From Prevotella sp. (GTDB taxonomy: Bacteria > Bacteroidota > Bacteroidia > Bacteroidales > Bacteroidaceae): a stretch of 64,000 nucleotides of DNA. The stretch covers positions 62,001 to 126,000 of the forward strand of contig JAEEXI010000007.1 of the NCBI GenBank assembly GCA_016291495.1. The letters are read 5' to 3'. The notes beneath the pieces were generated by a model that had not been told where the DNA came from, did no database searches, and worked only from the letters and a program-made list of their open reading frames with translations. This document shows, one piece after another, positions 29,410-37,847 of this stretch. Both the position numbers and the translations under genes were made by a program. The first letter of the stretch is position 1. Each line of letters begins with the position of its first letter.

Positions 29410-29442
29410 CGGCTTTTCTCTTGAATGTAGAAAACAAAGAAC

Positions 29443-29480
29443 CGGATAAGCTCAACTTTTAATATTATTTAACTTATCCG
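29443..29480 (-). terminator. Stem-loop after rseP
   Basis: CGGATAAG (29443-29450) pairs with CTTATCCG (29473-29480) across a 22-nt A/T-rich loop; on the minus strand it is followed by TTCTTTGTTTT. It is the only candidate terminator for the tsaB-to-rseP operon. The large loop lowers confidence. Confidence 0.45.
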
Positions 29481-29513
29481 ATCCTTCATATACCTTAATA
29501 TATAATATAAGAA

Positions 29514-30884
29514 CTATAGATACCCTAGCCAGCGGAGGATGTCATTAAGGTTAGCTACTACCATCAGAAGGATGAGGATACCGAAGCCGACGTACTCGGC
29601 ACGGATCATGAACGTCTCTGATGGCTTGCGACGGGTGATGATCTCATACAACAGGAATAGCACATGTCCGCCGTCCAAGGCAGGGATGGGCAGGATGTTC
29701 ATGAAGGCAAGGATGATACTCAGGAATGCCGTCATCTTCCAGAACATATACCAGTCCCACATGGGTGGGAAAAGGCTGCCAATGGCTCCAAAACCGCCAA
29801 GTGACTTGGCTCCGTCGGCTGTAAACACGTACTTCATGTCGCCCACATAGCCGCTGAGTACGTCACAGCCGTAACGGATGCCTGCTGGGATACTCTCTAA
29901 GAAACCATATTCCTTGGTGACGGGCTTATAGAGTCCTGCGATACTGCTTACTACAAAACCGAGTTTGAGGTCGGGTGTGAGTTGGGTGGTCACGGTATCG
30001 GTCTTACTCTCATTACCAAAGACAATCGTAACAGTACGCGCCTTCAGACTATCGGCAGGAGAGGTGGCTGTATCCAACAGGTCTTGACGACGACCTAGAA
30101 GGTCAATAAACTCGTTATAGGAATCAACTGGGGAACCGTTGAGCGCAAGGATATGGTCGCCGGCCTTGATGCCAATCTTCTCAGCAGGCGTTCCAGGGAC
30201 AATACTATCGACCTTAGCCGGTATCAGGGGACGTACAAACGCGGGATCAGCCTTCAGCATCCCCAACAGATTGAGGTCGCCGGGCAGGTTGATGCTCATC
30301 TTCTTACCGTCACGGAGGATATCCACGCGCTTCGCCTCGGAAATGTTACGATAGAGGTCGGCGCTGAAATCCTTGAAAGCCTCCTTTTCCGTACCTATCA
30401 GAATGTCACCGTCCTTAAAGCCGTAAGACTTCGCCTCTTGGTTGAACTTCATACCCAACGTCATGTCCTTCACGGGGATATAGGTGTCGCCCCAGTAGAA
30501 CAGAATCATCGAATAGATAAAGAGGGCAAGGAGAAAGTTGACGAGTACACCGCCAATCATGATCAGCAGTCGCTGCCATGCAGGCTTGGCACGGAACTCC
30601 CACGGCTGTTCTGGCTGTTTCATCTGTTCCGTATCAAAGCTCTCGTCTATCATTCCGGCAATCTTACAATAGCCGCCAAGCGGGAGCCAGCCGATACCGT
30701 ATTCCGTGTCACTGCCTTTAGGCTTGAACTTGAACAGGCTGAACTTCCAGTCGAAGAAAACATAGAATTTGTCTACGCGCACCCCGAAGAGCTTAGCGAA
30801 GAAGAAATGCCCTCCCTCGTGGAGCAATACCAGCAGGGAAATGGCAAGGATGAATTGTAATACTCTAATTAAAAATACTTCCAT
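29514..30884 (-). CDS. rseP: Site-2 zinc metalloprotease RseP
   Basis: 456-aa inner-membrane protease that cuts anti-sigma factors and signal peptides within the membrane. The first membrane helix carries LLHEGGHFFFAK (HExxH type, zinc and catalytic Glu). The last helices carry NILPIPALDGGHVLFLLYE with the third zinc ligand Asp. A PDZ domain lies between (VDSIVPGTPAEKIGIKAGDHILALNGSPVDSYNEF). The order dxr-rseP is the usual Bacteroidota arrangement. Last gene of the tsaB-DUF4290-murA-rimM-dxr-rseP operon. Confidence 0.97.
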   Translation of the reverse strand: MEVFLIRVLQFILAISLLVLLHEGGHFFFAKLFGVRVDKFYVFFDWKFSLFKFKPKGSDTEYGIGWLPLGGYCKIAGMIDESFDTEQMKQPEQPWEFRAKPAWQRLLIMIGGVLVNFLLALFIYSMILFYWGDTYIPVKDMTLGMKFNQEAKSYGFKDGDILIGTEKEAFKDFSADLYRNISEAKRVDILRDGKKMSINLPGDLNLLGMLKADPAFVRPLIPAKVDSIVPGTPAEKIGIKAGDHILALNGSPVDSYNEFIDLLGRRQDLLDTATSPADSLKARTVTIVFGNESKTDTVTTQLTPDLKLGFVVSSIAGLYKPVTKEYGFLESIPAGIRYGCDVLSGYVGDMKYVFTADGAKSLGGFGAIGSLFPPMWDWYMFWKMTAFLSIILAFMNILPIPALDGGHVLFLLYEIITRRKPSETFMIRAEYVGFGILILLMVVANLNDILRWLGYL

Positions 30885-30908
30885 TATTAATATTTGCTTT
30901 TTACCTTA

Positions 30909-32066
30909 TTATCTCATTAATTCTGCAGCGATGCGTCTTGCTTCGGCATCCGTAGCGACATAAGTGTCGTAAGTAGGATTGGCATCGAAGGAGCAACGCT
31001 GCATAGTTGCAGCGATGATATCGCTCATCTGGAGGAACGTGCACTTGTCTTCCAGGAAGCCCCGATTGACAATCTCGTTGGCAGCATTGACGATACAGGG
31101 CATGTTGCCACCCTTTTGAATAGCCTCAAAAGCAAGGGCGAGACAACGAAACTTCTTGAGGTCGGGCTCAAAGAACTCCAGCTTCTGTGCTGCAAACAGG
31201 TCGAGACGCTCACTGGACAGTGTAAGACGCTTAGGATAGGAGAACGCATACTGGATGGGCAGTCGCATATCGGGCACGCCGAGTTGCGCCTTGACGGCAC
31301 CATCCTCAAACTGTACGGCACTATGTACGATGCTCTGTGGATGTACCAATACCTGTATTTGTGATGCTTTCACGCCAAAGAGCCATTTCGCCTCAATCAC
31401 CTCAAAGCCCTTGTTCATCATCGTAGCAGAGTCGATGGTAATCTTTGCCCCCATGTCCCAGGTTGGATGGCGCAGGGCATCGTCCTTTGTCACCTTGGCA
31501 ATCTGTTCCATGGTCATGTTACGGAAAGGACCGCCACTGGCCGTGAGCAGAATTTTCTCTATTGGATTATGGTCCTCGCCCACCAGACACTGGAAGATAG
31601 CAGAGTGCTCACTGTCCACAGGCAGGATGGGAGCGTGGTATTGCGTAGCAAGATCCTGAATCAATTCGCCAGCCACCACCAGCGTCTCCTTGTTGGCAAG
31701 GGCAATCGCCTTACGTGCCTTGATGGCGTGAATCGTAGGCGATAGTCCAGCGAAGCCCACCATTGCCGTCAGCACCATATCGATAGGACCAGCCTCTACA
31801 ATCTCGTCGAGGGCTTGTTTGCCTGCATATACCTTCACGTCGGGCAGGTCGTCCATCAACCGTTTCAACTCGTCGTAACGGGTCTCGTTGGCAATGGCGA
31901 TGGCGGCAGGCTTGAACTTATGTGCCTGTTCGGCCAGCAGTTCCACCTTGTTATTGGCAGTCAGACAATAGACTTCATAAAGGTCGCTATGTTCTTCGAT
32001 GACCTGTAGTGCCTGTGTGCCTATCGACCCTGTAGAGCCGAGAATGGCTATTTGTCTTTTCTTCAT
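30909..32066 (-). CDS. dxr: 1-deoxy-D-xylulose-5-phosphate reductoisomerase
   Basis: Second enzyme of the MEP pathway; makes MEP from DXP with NADPH and a divalent metal. 385 aa. Nucleotide-binding GSTGSIGTQALQVIEEH at the N-terminus; catalytic block LPVDSEHSAIFQCL and TASGGPFRNM; metal and substrate loop DMGAKITIDSATMMNKGFEVIEAKWLF; C-terminal helical domain from MPCIVNAANEIVNRGFLE. Overlaps rimM by 4 bp, indicating translational coupling. Confidence 0.98.
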   Translation of the reverse strand: MKKRQIAILGSTGSIGTQALQVIEEHSDLYEVYCLTANNKVELLAEQAHKFKPAAIAIANETRYDELKRLMDDLPDVKVYAGKQALDEIVEAGPIDMVLTAMVGFAGLSPTIHAIKARKAIALANKETLVVAGELIQDLATQYHAPILPVDSEHSAIFQCLVGEDHNPIEKILLTASGGPFRNMTMEQIAKVTKDDALRHPTWDMGAKITIDSATMMNKGFEVIEAKWLFGVKASQIQVLVHPQSIVHSAVQFEDGAVKAQLGVPDMRLPIQYAFSYPKRLTLSSERLDLFAAQKLEFFEPDLKKFRCLALAFEAIQKGGNMPCIVNAANEIVNRGFLEDKCTFLQMSDIIAATMQRCSFDANPTYDTYVATDAEARRIAAELMR

Positions 32067-32572
32067 AGTTCTAACAATCCCTCAGGGATTTCCATTTTTA
32101 TCGTTCTGTCCTTGGTGTTGATGTCGGTGATGAGGTCGTCCGTGGCAGGGATGAGTCGTCCGTCCTCCAATTCGAAAAGGATATTGGCGGTACTGTCGTC
32201 AATGTCGGCAATGGTACCGACCTTCTTGCCGCTGCCTGCTTCGAACAAGCCGAAGCCTATGAGGGAAGACAGCGAGAGTTGCTCGTCAGCCTCTTCTGCC
32301 AAGGCACGGGGGAAATACACGTCACAGCCAGTCAGTTCAGCAGCGCGATCCAGAGTGTCAATATCGCAGAACTTCACCAAGGCGAGGGAGTCGGAACGGA
32401 AACGGTACTCTTCCATGAAGAAGGGAACGAGGATACCGTCCACTTCCAATACAAGGTAGTCGGCATCTACACGGTCGAAGATGTCGTCATCGAACAGAAA
32501 CGACACTTCGCCTTTGACGCCGTGCGTCTTGCCCAGACGACCTATCTTGTAAACTTCTTCGTTTTTTATCAT
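32063..32572 (-). CDS. rimM: 16S rRNA processing protein RimM
   Basis: 169 aa from MIKNEEVYKIGRLGKTHGVKGEVSFLF, the conserved N-terminal barrel domain that binds ribosomal protein S19. The PRC-barrel domain follows (LIGFGLFEAGSGKKVGTIADIDDSTANILFELEDGRLIPATDDLI). The track start adds 11 residues that have no family counterpart. Lies between murA (25 bp) and dxr (4-bp overlap). Confidence 0.95.
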   Translation of the reverse strand: MIKNEEVYKIGRLGKTHGVKGEVSFLFDDDIFDRVDADYLVLEVDGILVPFFMEEYRFRSDSLALVKFCDIDTLDRAAELTGCDVYFPRALAEEADEQLSLSSLIGFGLFEAGSGKKVGTIADIDDSTANILFELEDGRLIPATDDLITDINTKDRTIKMEIPEGLLEL

Positions 32573-32597
32573 GGTTCTTCTGTTCTTTCCCCAAGTC

Positions 32598-33905
32598 CTA
32601 GGCAATTCTGGTTATCTTGGCCCCAAGTGCATTGAGGCGTCCTTCAATGTTCTCGTAGCCACGGTCTATCTGTTCGATATTGCTGATGGTACTGGTGCCG
32701 TTGGCACTCAAGGCAGCAATCAACAGGGCAATACCGGCACGGATGTCAGGGCTCGACATACGACTGGCTCTTAGTATAAGTTTACGGTCGTGCCCTACTA
32801 CTACTGCACGATGGGGGTCGCATAGAATAATCTGGGCCCCCATGTCTATCAGTCTGTCGACAAAGAACAGTCGGCTTTCGAACATCTTCTGGTGTACCAA
32901 GACAGAACCGCGTGCCTGTGTGGCAACGACGATGAGCACACTCAGCAAGTCTGGAGTCAGTCCCGGCCAGGGTGCATCGGCCAGTGTCATGATGGTACCG
33001 TCGATAAACGAGTCCACCACATAATGCTTCTGTCGTGGAATATACAGGTCGTCACCGTCTGTCTCCACCTTTATACCCAGACGACGGAAGGATTCAGGAA
33101 TGATGCCGAGGTCTTTCAGCGACACGTCCTTGATGCGGATGCCGTTGCCCACCATGGCAGCCAATCCGATGAAGGAACCGACCTCAATCATGTCAGGCAG
33201 CAATTTGTGCTCTGTACCATGCAGGCTCTCCACGCCTACGATGGTCAACAGATTAGAGCCGATACCGCTGATATTCGCTCCCATGCTGTTGAGCATGTGG
33301 CAGAGCTGCTGGATATAGGGCTCACAGGCAGCGTTATAGATAGTCGTCGTACCCTCTGCGAAGACGGCAGCCATGACGATATTTGCCGTACCGGTCACAG
33401 AAGCCTCGTCGAGCAGCATATAGGTGCCCTTTAGTTTCTTGGCACCTATCTCGTAGACGTTACGTTCTTCGATATGATGGAATTTGGCCCCTAAGTATTT
33501 AAAGCCCATGAAGTGGGTGTCCAGACGACGGCGCCCAATCTTGTCACCACCCGGTTTGGTGATGACAGCCTTGCCCATTCGGGAGAGCAGTGGCCCAATC
33601 ATCATCACGGAGCCACGCAAGGCCGCACACTTCTGTACGAACTCATCACTTTCCAGGTACTTCAGGTTCAGGTCGGAGGCTTGGAACGTAAAAGTTCCTC
33701 TATGGGGAGACTCCACCTTCACGCCTATATCCTTGAGCAGTTGGATGAGGTTGTTGACGTCACGGATGTCCGGGATATTATGAATCGTCACCTTCTCACT
33801 GGTGAGCAAAGTGGCACAGATTACTTGCAGTGCCTCGTTCTTGGCGCCTTGCGGGGTAATCGTACCGCTGAGCAGCTGTCCGCCTTCTATCTTGAATGAT
33901 GCCAT
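32598..33905 (-). CDS. murA: UDP-N-acetylglucosamine 1-carboxyvinyltransferase
   Basis: First committed step of peptidoglycan synthesis: enolpyruvyl transfer from PEP to UDP-GlcNAc. 435 aa, with the EPSP-synthase-like double fold: GGQLLSGTITPQGAKNEALQ, RGSVMMIGPLLSRMGKAVITKPGGDKIGRRRLDTHFMGF, GSFIGLAAMVGNG, WPGLTPDLLSVLIVVATQARGS and DIRAGIALLIAALSANG. The loop residue that is Cys115 in E. coli (GGCTIG) is Asp here (residue 121, GGDKIG). In other MurA proteins that substitution keeps activity and prevents fosfomycin alkylation. Adjacent to the DUF4290 gene with no gap. Confidence 0.98.
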   Translation of the reverse strand: MASFKIEGGQLLSGTITPQGAKNEALQVICATLLTSEKVTIHNIPDIRDVNNLIQLLKDIGVKVESPHRGTFTFQASDLNLKYLESDEFVQKCAALRGSVMMIGPLLSRMGKAVITKPGGDKIGRRRLDTHFMGFKYLGAKFHHIEERNVYEIGAKKLKGTYMLLDEASVTGTANIVMAAVFAEGTTTIYNAACEPYIQQLCHMLNSMGANISGIGSNLLTIVGVESLHGTEHKLLPDMIEVGSFIGLAAMVGNGIRIKDVSLKDLGIIPESFRRLGIKVETDGDDLYIPRQKHYVVDSFIDGTIMTLADAPWPGLTPDLLSVLIVVATQARGSVLVHQKMFESRLFFVDRLIDMGAQIILCDPHRAVVVGHDRKLILRASRMSSPDIRAGIALLIAALSANGTSTISNIEQIDRGYENIEGRLNALGAKITRIA

Positions 33906-34514
33906 TTACTTCCTCTTTTTACCGTTACGCTTTCCGTTCTCATTATTTGGAGCTGCTGCGATAGGGTCGAAGCGGAAAGAACTGAGGTCAATCTGTATCT
34001 TCCCGTCCGTGAAGCGGGCAAGGTCGTCAGCCACCTTCTCATCGTCCATCGACCCGTGTCCCCACGTAGCGAGGTTACGCTTCATCTGATTCGCTGTCAG
34101 GCGTACTAGTTCGTCACGTTCCTCTCCCTCAGGCATGGTCTTCAGTTTCTCGAAGACCTCTTCCAAAAGCCTCCCATAATGACGCAAACGGACATTCCCA
34201 GTCGGATGTTCCATTGGAGCAGGTTTCGACAGGATCTTCTCTGCCTGGCTCACGTCAAAGGGCCAGTCGATGTCCAGTTGACGGTGACTCATCAGATAGA
34301 GATGGTCCCACAGGGCCTGCTCGTAGTTTTCACTGTCGTGCAGCATCGGATTCTTGCTTTCCATCAGTCGGATGATGGTCTTGGCACATCTCAGCCGTTC
34401 TGCCTTGTCGGGCAGGCTGATGGCATGGTCCACCATCTTCTGAATCTCGCGCCCGTATTCGGGCAACAGCAACTTCTCCCGTTGCGTGTTGTAGTCTAAT
34501 CCTTCTATATTCAT
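33906..34514 (-). CDS. DUF4290 domain protein
   Basis: 202 aa. MNIEGLDYNTQREKLLLPEYGREIQKMVDHAISLPDKAERLRCAKTIIRLMESKNP matches the conserved start of DUF4290, a Bacteroidota family of unknown function. A highly basic C-terminus (NENGKRNGKKRK) could bind nucleic acid; that is inference. It is cytoplasmic by the absence of a signal. It lies 3 bp after tsaB and directly before murA, an order common in this phylum. Confidence 0.88.
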   Translation of the reverse strand: MNIEGLDYNTQREKLLLPEYGREIQKMVDHAISLPDKAERLRCAKTIIRLMESKNPMLHDSENYEQALWDHLYLMSHRQLDIDWPFDVSQAEKILSKPAPMEHPTGNVRLRHYGRLLEEVFEKLKTMPEGEERDELVRLTANQMKRNLATWGHGSMDDEKVADDLARFTDGKIQIDLSSFRFDPIAAAPNNENGKRNGKKRK

Positions 34515-34517
34515 GAG

Positions 34518-35210
34518 TTATAGTAATTTCTTGGGTTTCAATGCCACAAAGTCTTTCAGATAGTACGGCACGAAGTAGGCGACATCCTCTGTCTGTCCGT
34601 TCAGCAGACGCTTCTCGGCAAGGGGCTGCATCCACTTGGCAATCGGTTCGATGCCGTCAATATAGTGGGCATTGGGATGGTTGATAACCTCCATGCACTT
34701 CTTCGCACCGTTGCCGAAGAAATACACGGGACGCTCGTCGAGCCACTGCTTGTAAGTCTCTGCGTCGACGACATCTGCCGCTACGGGACGAATCTCATGG
34801 AGGGCACGGTCATAAAGTGCCGCATACACCTCCATCCGTCTGGCGTCCAGCATCGGACAAAGAAGTGCATTCTCCTCTATCTCCTCGTTTCTAAGTAACA
34901 CGGGGACGCACAGCAGTTCAAGCGTAGGTACGCCAATCAGCTTCAGGTCACGCCCGTAACAGATTCCCTTTGCCATCGACACGCCGATGCGCAGACCTGT
35001 ATAGGAACCGGGACCGCAACTCACTGCGACAGCATCAAAGGGGATGGCATGATTGTCGGTAAACGACAGGGCCTCGTCAACCATCGAGCCCAACCGCTCT
35101 GCATGGTTCGGACCGCTATGGTCTTCCTCATGCCAGATGCAGTGACTGTCCTCGGAAACGGCCACAGAACATACCGACGTGCTAGTCTCTATATGTAAGA
35201 TACATGACAT
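34518..35210 (-). CDS. tsaB: tRNA threonylcarbamoyladenosine biosynthesis protein TsaB
   Basis: 230 aa from MSCILHIETSTSVCSVAVSEDSHCIW. A Kae1/YgjD-like ASKHA fold protein that partners TsaD in making t6A37 in ANN-decoding tRNAs. Motifs: HSGPNHAERLGSMVDEAL, FDAVAVSCGPGSYTGLRIGVSMAKGICYG and PMLDARRMEVYAALYD. The track start adds 25 residues encoded upstream of the -7 box. First gene of the operon ending in rseP. Confidence 0.95.
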   Translation of the reverse strand: MSCILHIETSTSVCSVAVSEDSHCIWHEEDHSGPNHAERLGSMVDEALSFTDNHAIPFDAVAVSCGPGSYTGLRIGVSMAKGICYGRDLKLIGVPTLELLCVPVLLRNEEIEENALLCPMLDARRMEVYAALYDRALHEIRPVAADVVDAETYKQWLDERPVYFFGNGAKKCMEVINHPNAHYIDGIEPIAKWMQPLAEKRLLNGQTEDVAYFVPYYLKDFVALKPKKLL

Positions 35211-35229
35211 GTTTCTATAATTTAAGGTG

Positions 35230-35237
35230 CAAAGATA
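35230..35237 (-). promoter_or_regulatory. -7 box for the tsaB operon
   Basis: The minus strand reads TATCTTTG, 19 nt before the tsaB ATG and within the 53-bp gap after the BASS transporter gene. Confidence 0.7.
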
Positions 35238-35263
35238 GTGCAAAATGAACGAAAAACCAAATT

Positions 35264-36196
35264 TTATACCCTTTTTTCTCCACATTGATAGAGTTTGGCT
35301 GCCAATGCCCCGCTGATGTTATGCCATACACTGAAAATGGCACCGGGGATGGCGGCAAGCGGATAGGCGGCGAAGTGAAGAACAGCCAGCGACGAAGCAA
35401 GACCAGAGTTCTGCATACCCACCTCGATACTAAGGGCGACACACTTCGGCTTCGGCAGGTGTAACAGCCTGCCTATCAGGAAACCTGTGGAGAGTCCTAA
35501 CAGGTTATGTAGCATGACGACGAGGATGACGATGAGTCCGCCCACCAGCAACCGGTCGGCATTATGCGACACGATGACACCCACCGCCAGCGCAATGACA
35601 ATTGACGAGAAGGCTGGCAGATAGGGCACAATGCGCTGGGTAGTCTGGGGAAGGAAACGCTGACACAACAAGCCGACGATGATGGGCGCGATGACTACAT
35701 AGACGATGCTCTGTAACATACCGAGGGTATTCACGTCAACCATCGTGCCTGCCAGCAGCCATATCAACAGCGGGGTCAATACAGGGGCCAGCAGCGTGGA
35801 GGTGGCTGTCATACCTACCGACAGCGCCAAGTCGCCCTTTGCTAGATAAGTGATGACATTCGAGGCTGTACCACCCGGGCAGCAGCCCACCAGCATGACG
35901 CCCAACGCCAATTCCTTCGGCAACGAGAACGTCCATGTCAGTCCCCATGCCAGCAACGGCATCACCGTAAACTGCGCCAGACAACCGATGAGAATGTCCT
36001 TCGGACGGCTTAGTACGACGTGGAAGTCGTGAGGCGAGAGCGTCAGACCCATACCAAACATGATGACGCCCAGCATTGGATTAATCGCCCACGTGTCTAT
36101 CCATAAGAAAGACGCTGGCACCAGTAGCGATACTGCTGCCACTATCAATACCATCAGTCCCATCCATCGGGCTATAAAGTCACATATCTTTTTCAT
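35264..36196 (-). CDS. Bile acid:sodium symporter (BASS) family transporter
   Basis: 310 aa from MKKICDFIARWMGLMVLIVAAV; the track start adds 20 residues. About ten hydrophobic segments. Family motifs: MLGVIMFGMGLTLSPHDFHVVLSRPKDILIGCLAQFTVMPLLAW, VGCCPGGTASNVITYLAKGDLALSVGMTATSTLLAPVLTPLLIW (sodium-site region) and KCVALSIEVGMQNSGLASSLA. BASS proteins move organic anions with sodium; in gut bacteria the substrate may be a bile acid, pantoate or a keto acid, and cannot be told here. Has its own promoter, facing away from the 11-bp array. Confidence 0.92.
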   Translation of the reverse strand: MKKICDFIARWMGLMVLIVAAVSLLVPASFLWIDTWAINPMLGVIMFGMGLTLSPHDFHVVLSRPKDILIGCLAQFTVMPLLAWGLTWTFSLPKELALGVMLVGCCPGGTASNVITYLAKGDLALSVGMTATSTLLAPVLTPLLIWLLAGTMVDVNTLGMLQSIVYVVIAPIIVGLLCQRFLPQTTQRIVPYLPAFSSIVIALAVGVIVSHNADRLLVGGLIVILVVMLHNLLGLSTGFLIGRLLHLPKPKCVALSIEVGMQNSGLASSLAVLHFAAYPLAAIPGAIFSVWHNISGALAAKLYQCGEKRV

Positions 36197-36225
36197 TGCA
36201 ATACGCTTGTTGATGAATTCCGCTG

Positions 36226-36233
36226 CAAAGGTA
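36226..36233 (-). promoter_or_regulatory. -7 box for the BASS transporter
   Basis: The minus strand reads TACCTTTG, 29 nt before the start codon. The 11-bp array begins about 30 bp upstream of it. Confidence 0.7.
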
Positions 36234-36261
36234 CAAAAGATTCGTGCAGCCACCAAATATC

Positions 36262-36558
36262 CCTCTCCAATTTTGCTCTTACTATACTCAGGAAATACTC
36301 AGGGAACTCGCATACAAAGCCAGTGCGAGTCGAAGGGTTTCCTCTATTTTGTGTCCTATAGATATCCGGTACATGTCCGGTATATGTCCGGTAGATGTCC
36401 GGTACTTGTTCGGTAAAACACCGAACATCTACTGAACATCTACTGGACAAGTACTGGACAAGTGCATGAGGATGATGGGAGGAATGATGGAGGGAAATCT
36501 GCGGATTACCTGAGCATTTCTTGACTAGGACATGAGTATCCTATGAGGATGATGGGAG
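36262..36558. repeat. Array A: 11-bp-phased units in two opposed orientations
   Basis: From 36262, consecutive 11-mers on the plus strand carry CTC or GTC at positions 4-6 (cores at 36265, 36276, 36287, 36298, 36342, 36353, 36375, 36386, 36397; ATC at 36364; GTT at 36408). Three units in the middle (36306-36338) keep the 11-bp spacing but lose the core and form an ACTCGCA/TGCGAGT hairpin. After 5 bp the orientation flips: GAC/GAG (GTC/CTC on the minus strand) recur every 11 bp at 36446, 36457, 36468, 36479, 36490, 36512, 36523, 36534, 36545 and 36556, with only 36501 degenerate. The best-conserved units read NATGTCCGGTA. An 18-bp direct repeat, ATGAGGATGATGGGAGGA, recurs 77 bp (7 x 11) apart. 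The array fills the gap between two divergent genes and holds no credible ORF. Confidence 0.85.
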
Positions 36559-36616
36559 GAGCGTGCGGGCAGGGCAGGCGTGGATTTTGGCATAAAACTC
36601 AAGATTTTCTTGCCTT

Positions 36617-36651
36617 TTTGCTCACTTAATCGAAATTTTACACTATCTTTG
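36617..36651 (+). promoter_or_regulatory. Promoter of the 36696 gene
   Basis: TATCTTTG (36644-36651) with TTTG at 36617-36620; the 23-bp spacer is slightly long. About 45 nt of leader before the ATG. Confidence 0.6.
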
Positions 36652-36695
36652 TCCTCGAAATGGATAAAAGGACCATTTTAAATCATTAAGAGCCA

Positions 36696-37814
36696 ATGAA
36701 ACTATCAACCAAAATCATGATGCTGGCGCTGGTGGCACTGTTTGCTGTCAGTACGCCCGCTGATGCGCAGTTCGGCAGCCTTATCAAGGGTGCCCGCAAG
36801 ACACTGGGTATTAAGACTAAGAAGGAGAAAGCGCAAGAGGCCGCCTTGAAGGATGCCCAGCGCAGGCAGGACTCTATTCAGACCGTGGTCAAGAGTATTA
36901 CGCCTACCATCCCGCAGCCCGCCCCCGAGGGTACGAGGCTGATCAACATCTTGTGGCAGGGTAAGACGAAGATTGCCACATGGGATCCGGTGAGACTGGA
37001 GATTACGTTCAACAAGAAGTATGACGATGGCGCACTGGCCGGACAGGACATCAAATACATTCTCGACCCCATAACGGGTGTTGTGAAGAGCAGTCTGGGC
37101 AACGAGGTGGGCCGTTTAAGCAATGACGGAACGGTTGTGACCTCGAAACTGGGTACGCTCAACTATGACGCGCAGACCAACAAAGTGTCGTTTAATGGTG
37201 AAGTGATAGGCGAGGCTACGATGCAGAAGGCCACCTGTTACCACATGACCGTTGGCACGTTCGATGGTCATGTGAGTCCGTTGCTTACGACATTCGCACT
37301 CATTGGCGCACTGCTCTCACCCGAGCAGGTGGCTGACATACATGCTGAAAAGGTGAAACTTGACCAGGAGAAAGCTGCCCGCGAGGAGAAGGCACGTCAG
37401 GAACGTGCTGCCCGTGAGGAGGCTCAACGGAAAGAGTGGGAGAACTTGAATTGTGAGATTATGGCAAGCAATGGTATCACACTGGGTTATGTAAGGTCGA
37501 ACGGTGTCGTCGAAAACCGCTCCCACCTGACCATCGGCTACATTAAGCCAAACGGTGTCATTGAGGGGTCAAACCACATCACCATCGGCTATGTGTCAGG
37601 CAACACGGTAGAGAAATCGAACCGTATTACACTCGGATATTTTGACGGTCGCACTTTCGAGAAGTCGAACCGCATTACCTGTGGCTATTACAACAGTGGT
37701 ACTTTCGAGGCAAGTAACCGCATTACCATTGGTAGGTTTAGCGGTAAATACAACCATACGGTCATAGCCGCCTGTTTCTTCTTTTTCTTCTTCCCAGACC
37801 AGGTGGAGCAATAA
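36696..37814 (+). CDS. Secreted protein with a C-terminal ITIGY beta-repeat (beta-flower-like)
   Basis: 372 aa. Signal peptide MKLSTKIMMLALVALFAVSTPADAQ. A middle beta-rich domain (NILWQGKTKIATWDPVRLEITFNKKYDD, YILDPITGVVKSSLGNEVGRLSNDGTV) precedes a charged helix (KLDQEKAAREEKARQERAAREEAQRKEWENL). Six repeats of about 17 residues follow, each built on [IL]T[ILC]GY and ending near ExSN (ITLGYVRSNGVVENRS, ITIGYVSGNTVEKSN, ITCGYYNSGTFEASN). The end is CFFFFFFPDQVEQ. The repeat resembles the small proteins named 5-fold beta-flower in Bacteroidota, but I am not certain. Function unknown. Confidence 0.8.
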   Translation: MKLSTKIMMLALVALFAVSTPADAQFGSLIKGARKTLGIKTKKEKAQEAALKDAQRRQDSIQTVVKSITPTIPQPAPEGTRLINILWQGKTKIATWDPVRLEITFNKKYDDGALAGQDIKYILDPITGVVKSSLGNEVGRLSNDGTVVTSKLGTLNYDAQTNKVSFNGEVIGEATMQKATCYHMTVGTFDGHVSPLLTTFALIGALLSPEQVADIHAEKVKLDQEKAAREEKARQERAAREEAQRKEWENLNCEIMASNGITLGYVRSNGVVENRSHLTIGYIKPNGVIEGSNHITIGYVSGNTVEKSNRITLGYFDGRTFEKSNRITCGYYNSGTFEASNRITIGRFSGKYNHTVIAACFFFFFFPDQVEQ

Positions 37815-37847
37815 GTAAAATAGTGAACTCAGTAAACAAAAGGAAAT

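Noticed and set aside
30153-30860. 235-aa plus-strand ORF opposite rseP
   Set aside because: Antisense to a clear RseP gene with the metalloprotease motif; no family features of its own.
36193-36450. ORFs with VPDIYRT-type protein repeats across array A
   Set aside because: The 11-bp DNA unit gives an 11-residue protein repeat in any open frame (33 bp = 3 units). There is no signal of codon use, the ORFs run through promoters, and the phase is 11 rather than a multiple of 3.
36361-36464. CRISPR array
   Set aside because: Units are 11 bp with no spacers of 30 bp or more, the orientation reverses midway, and no cas genes are in the window.
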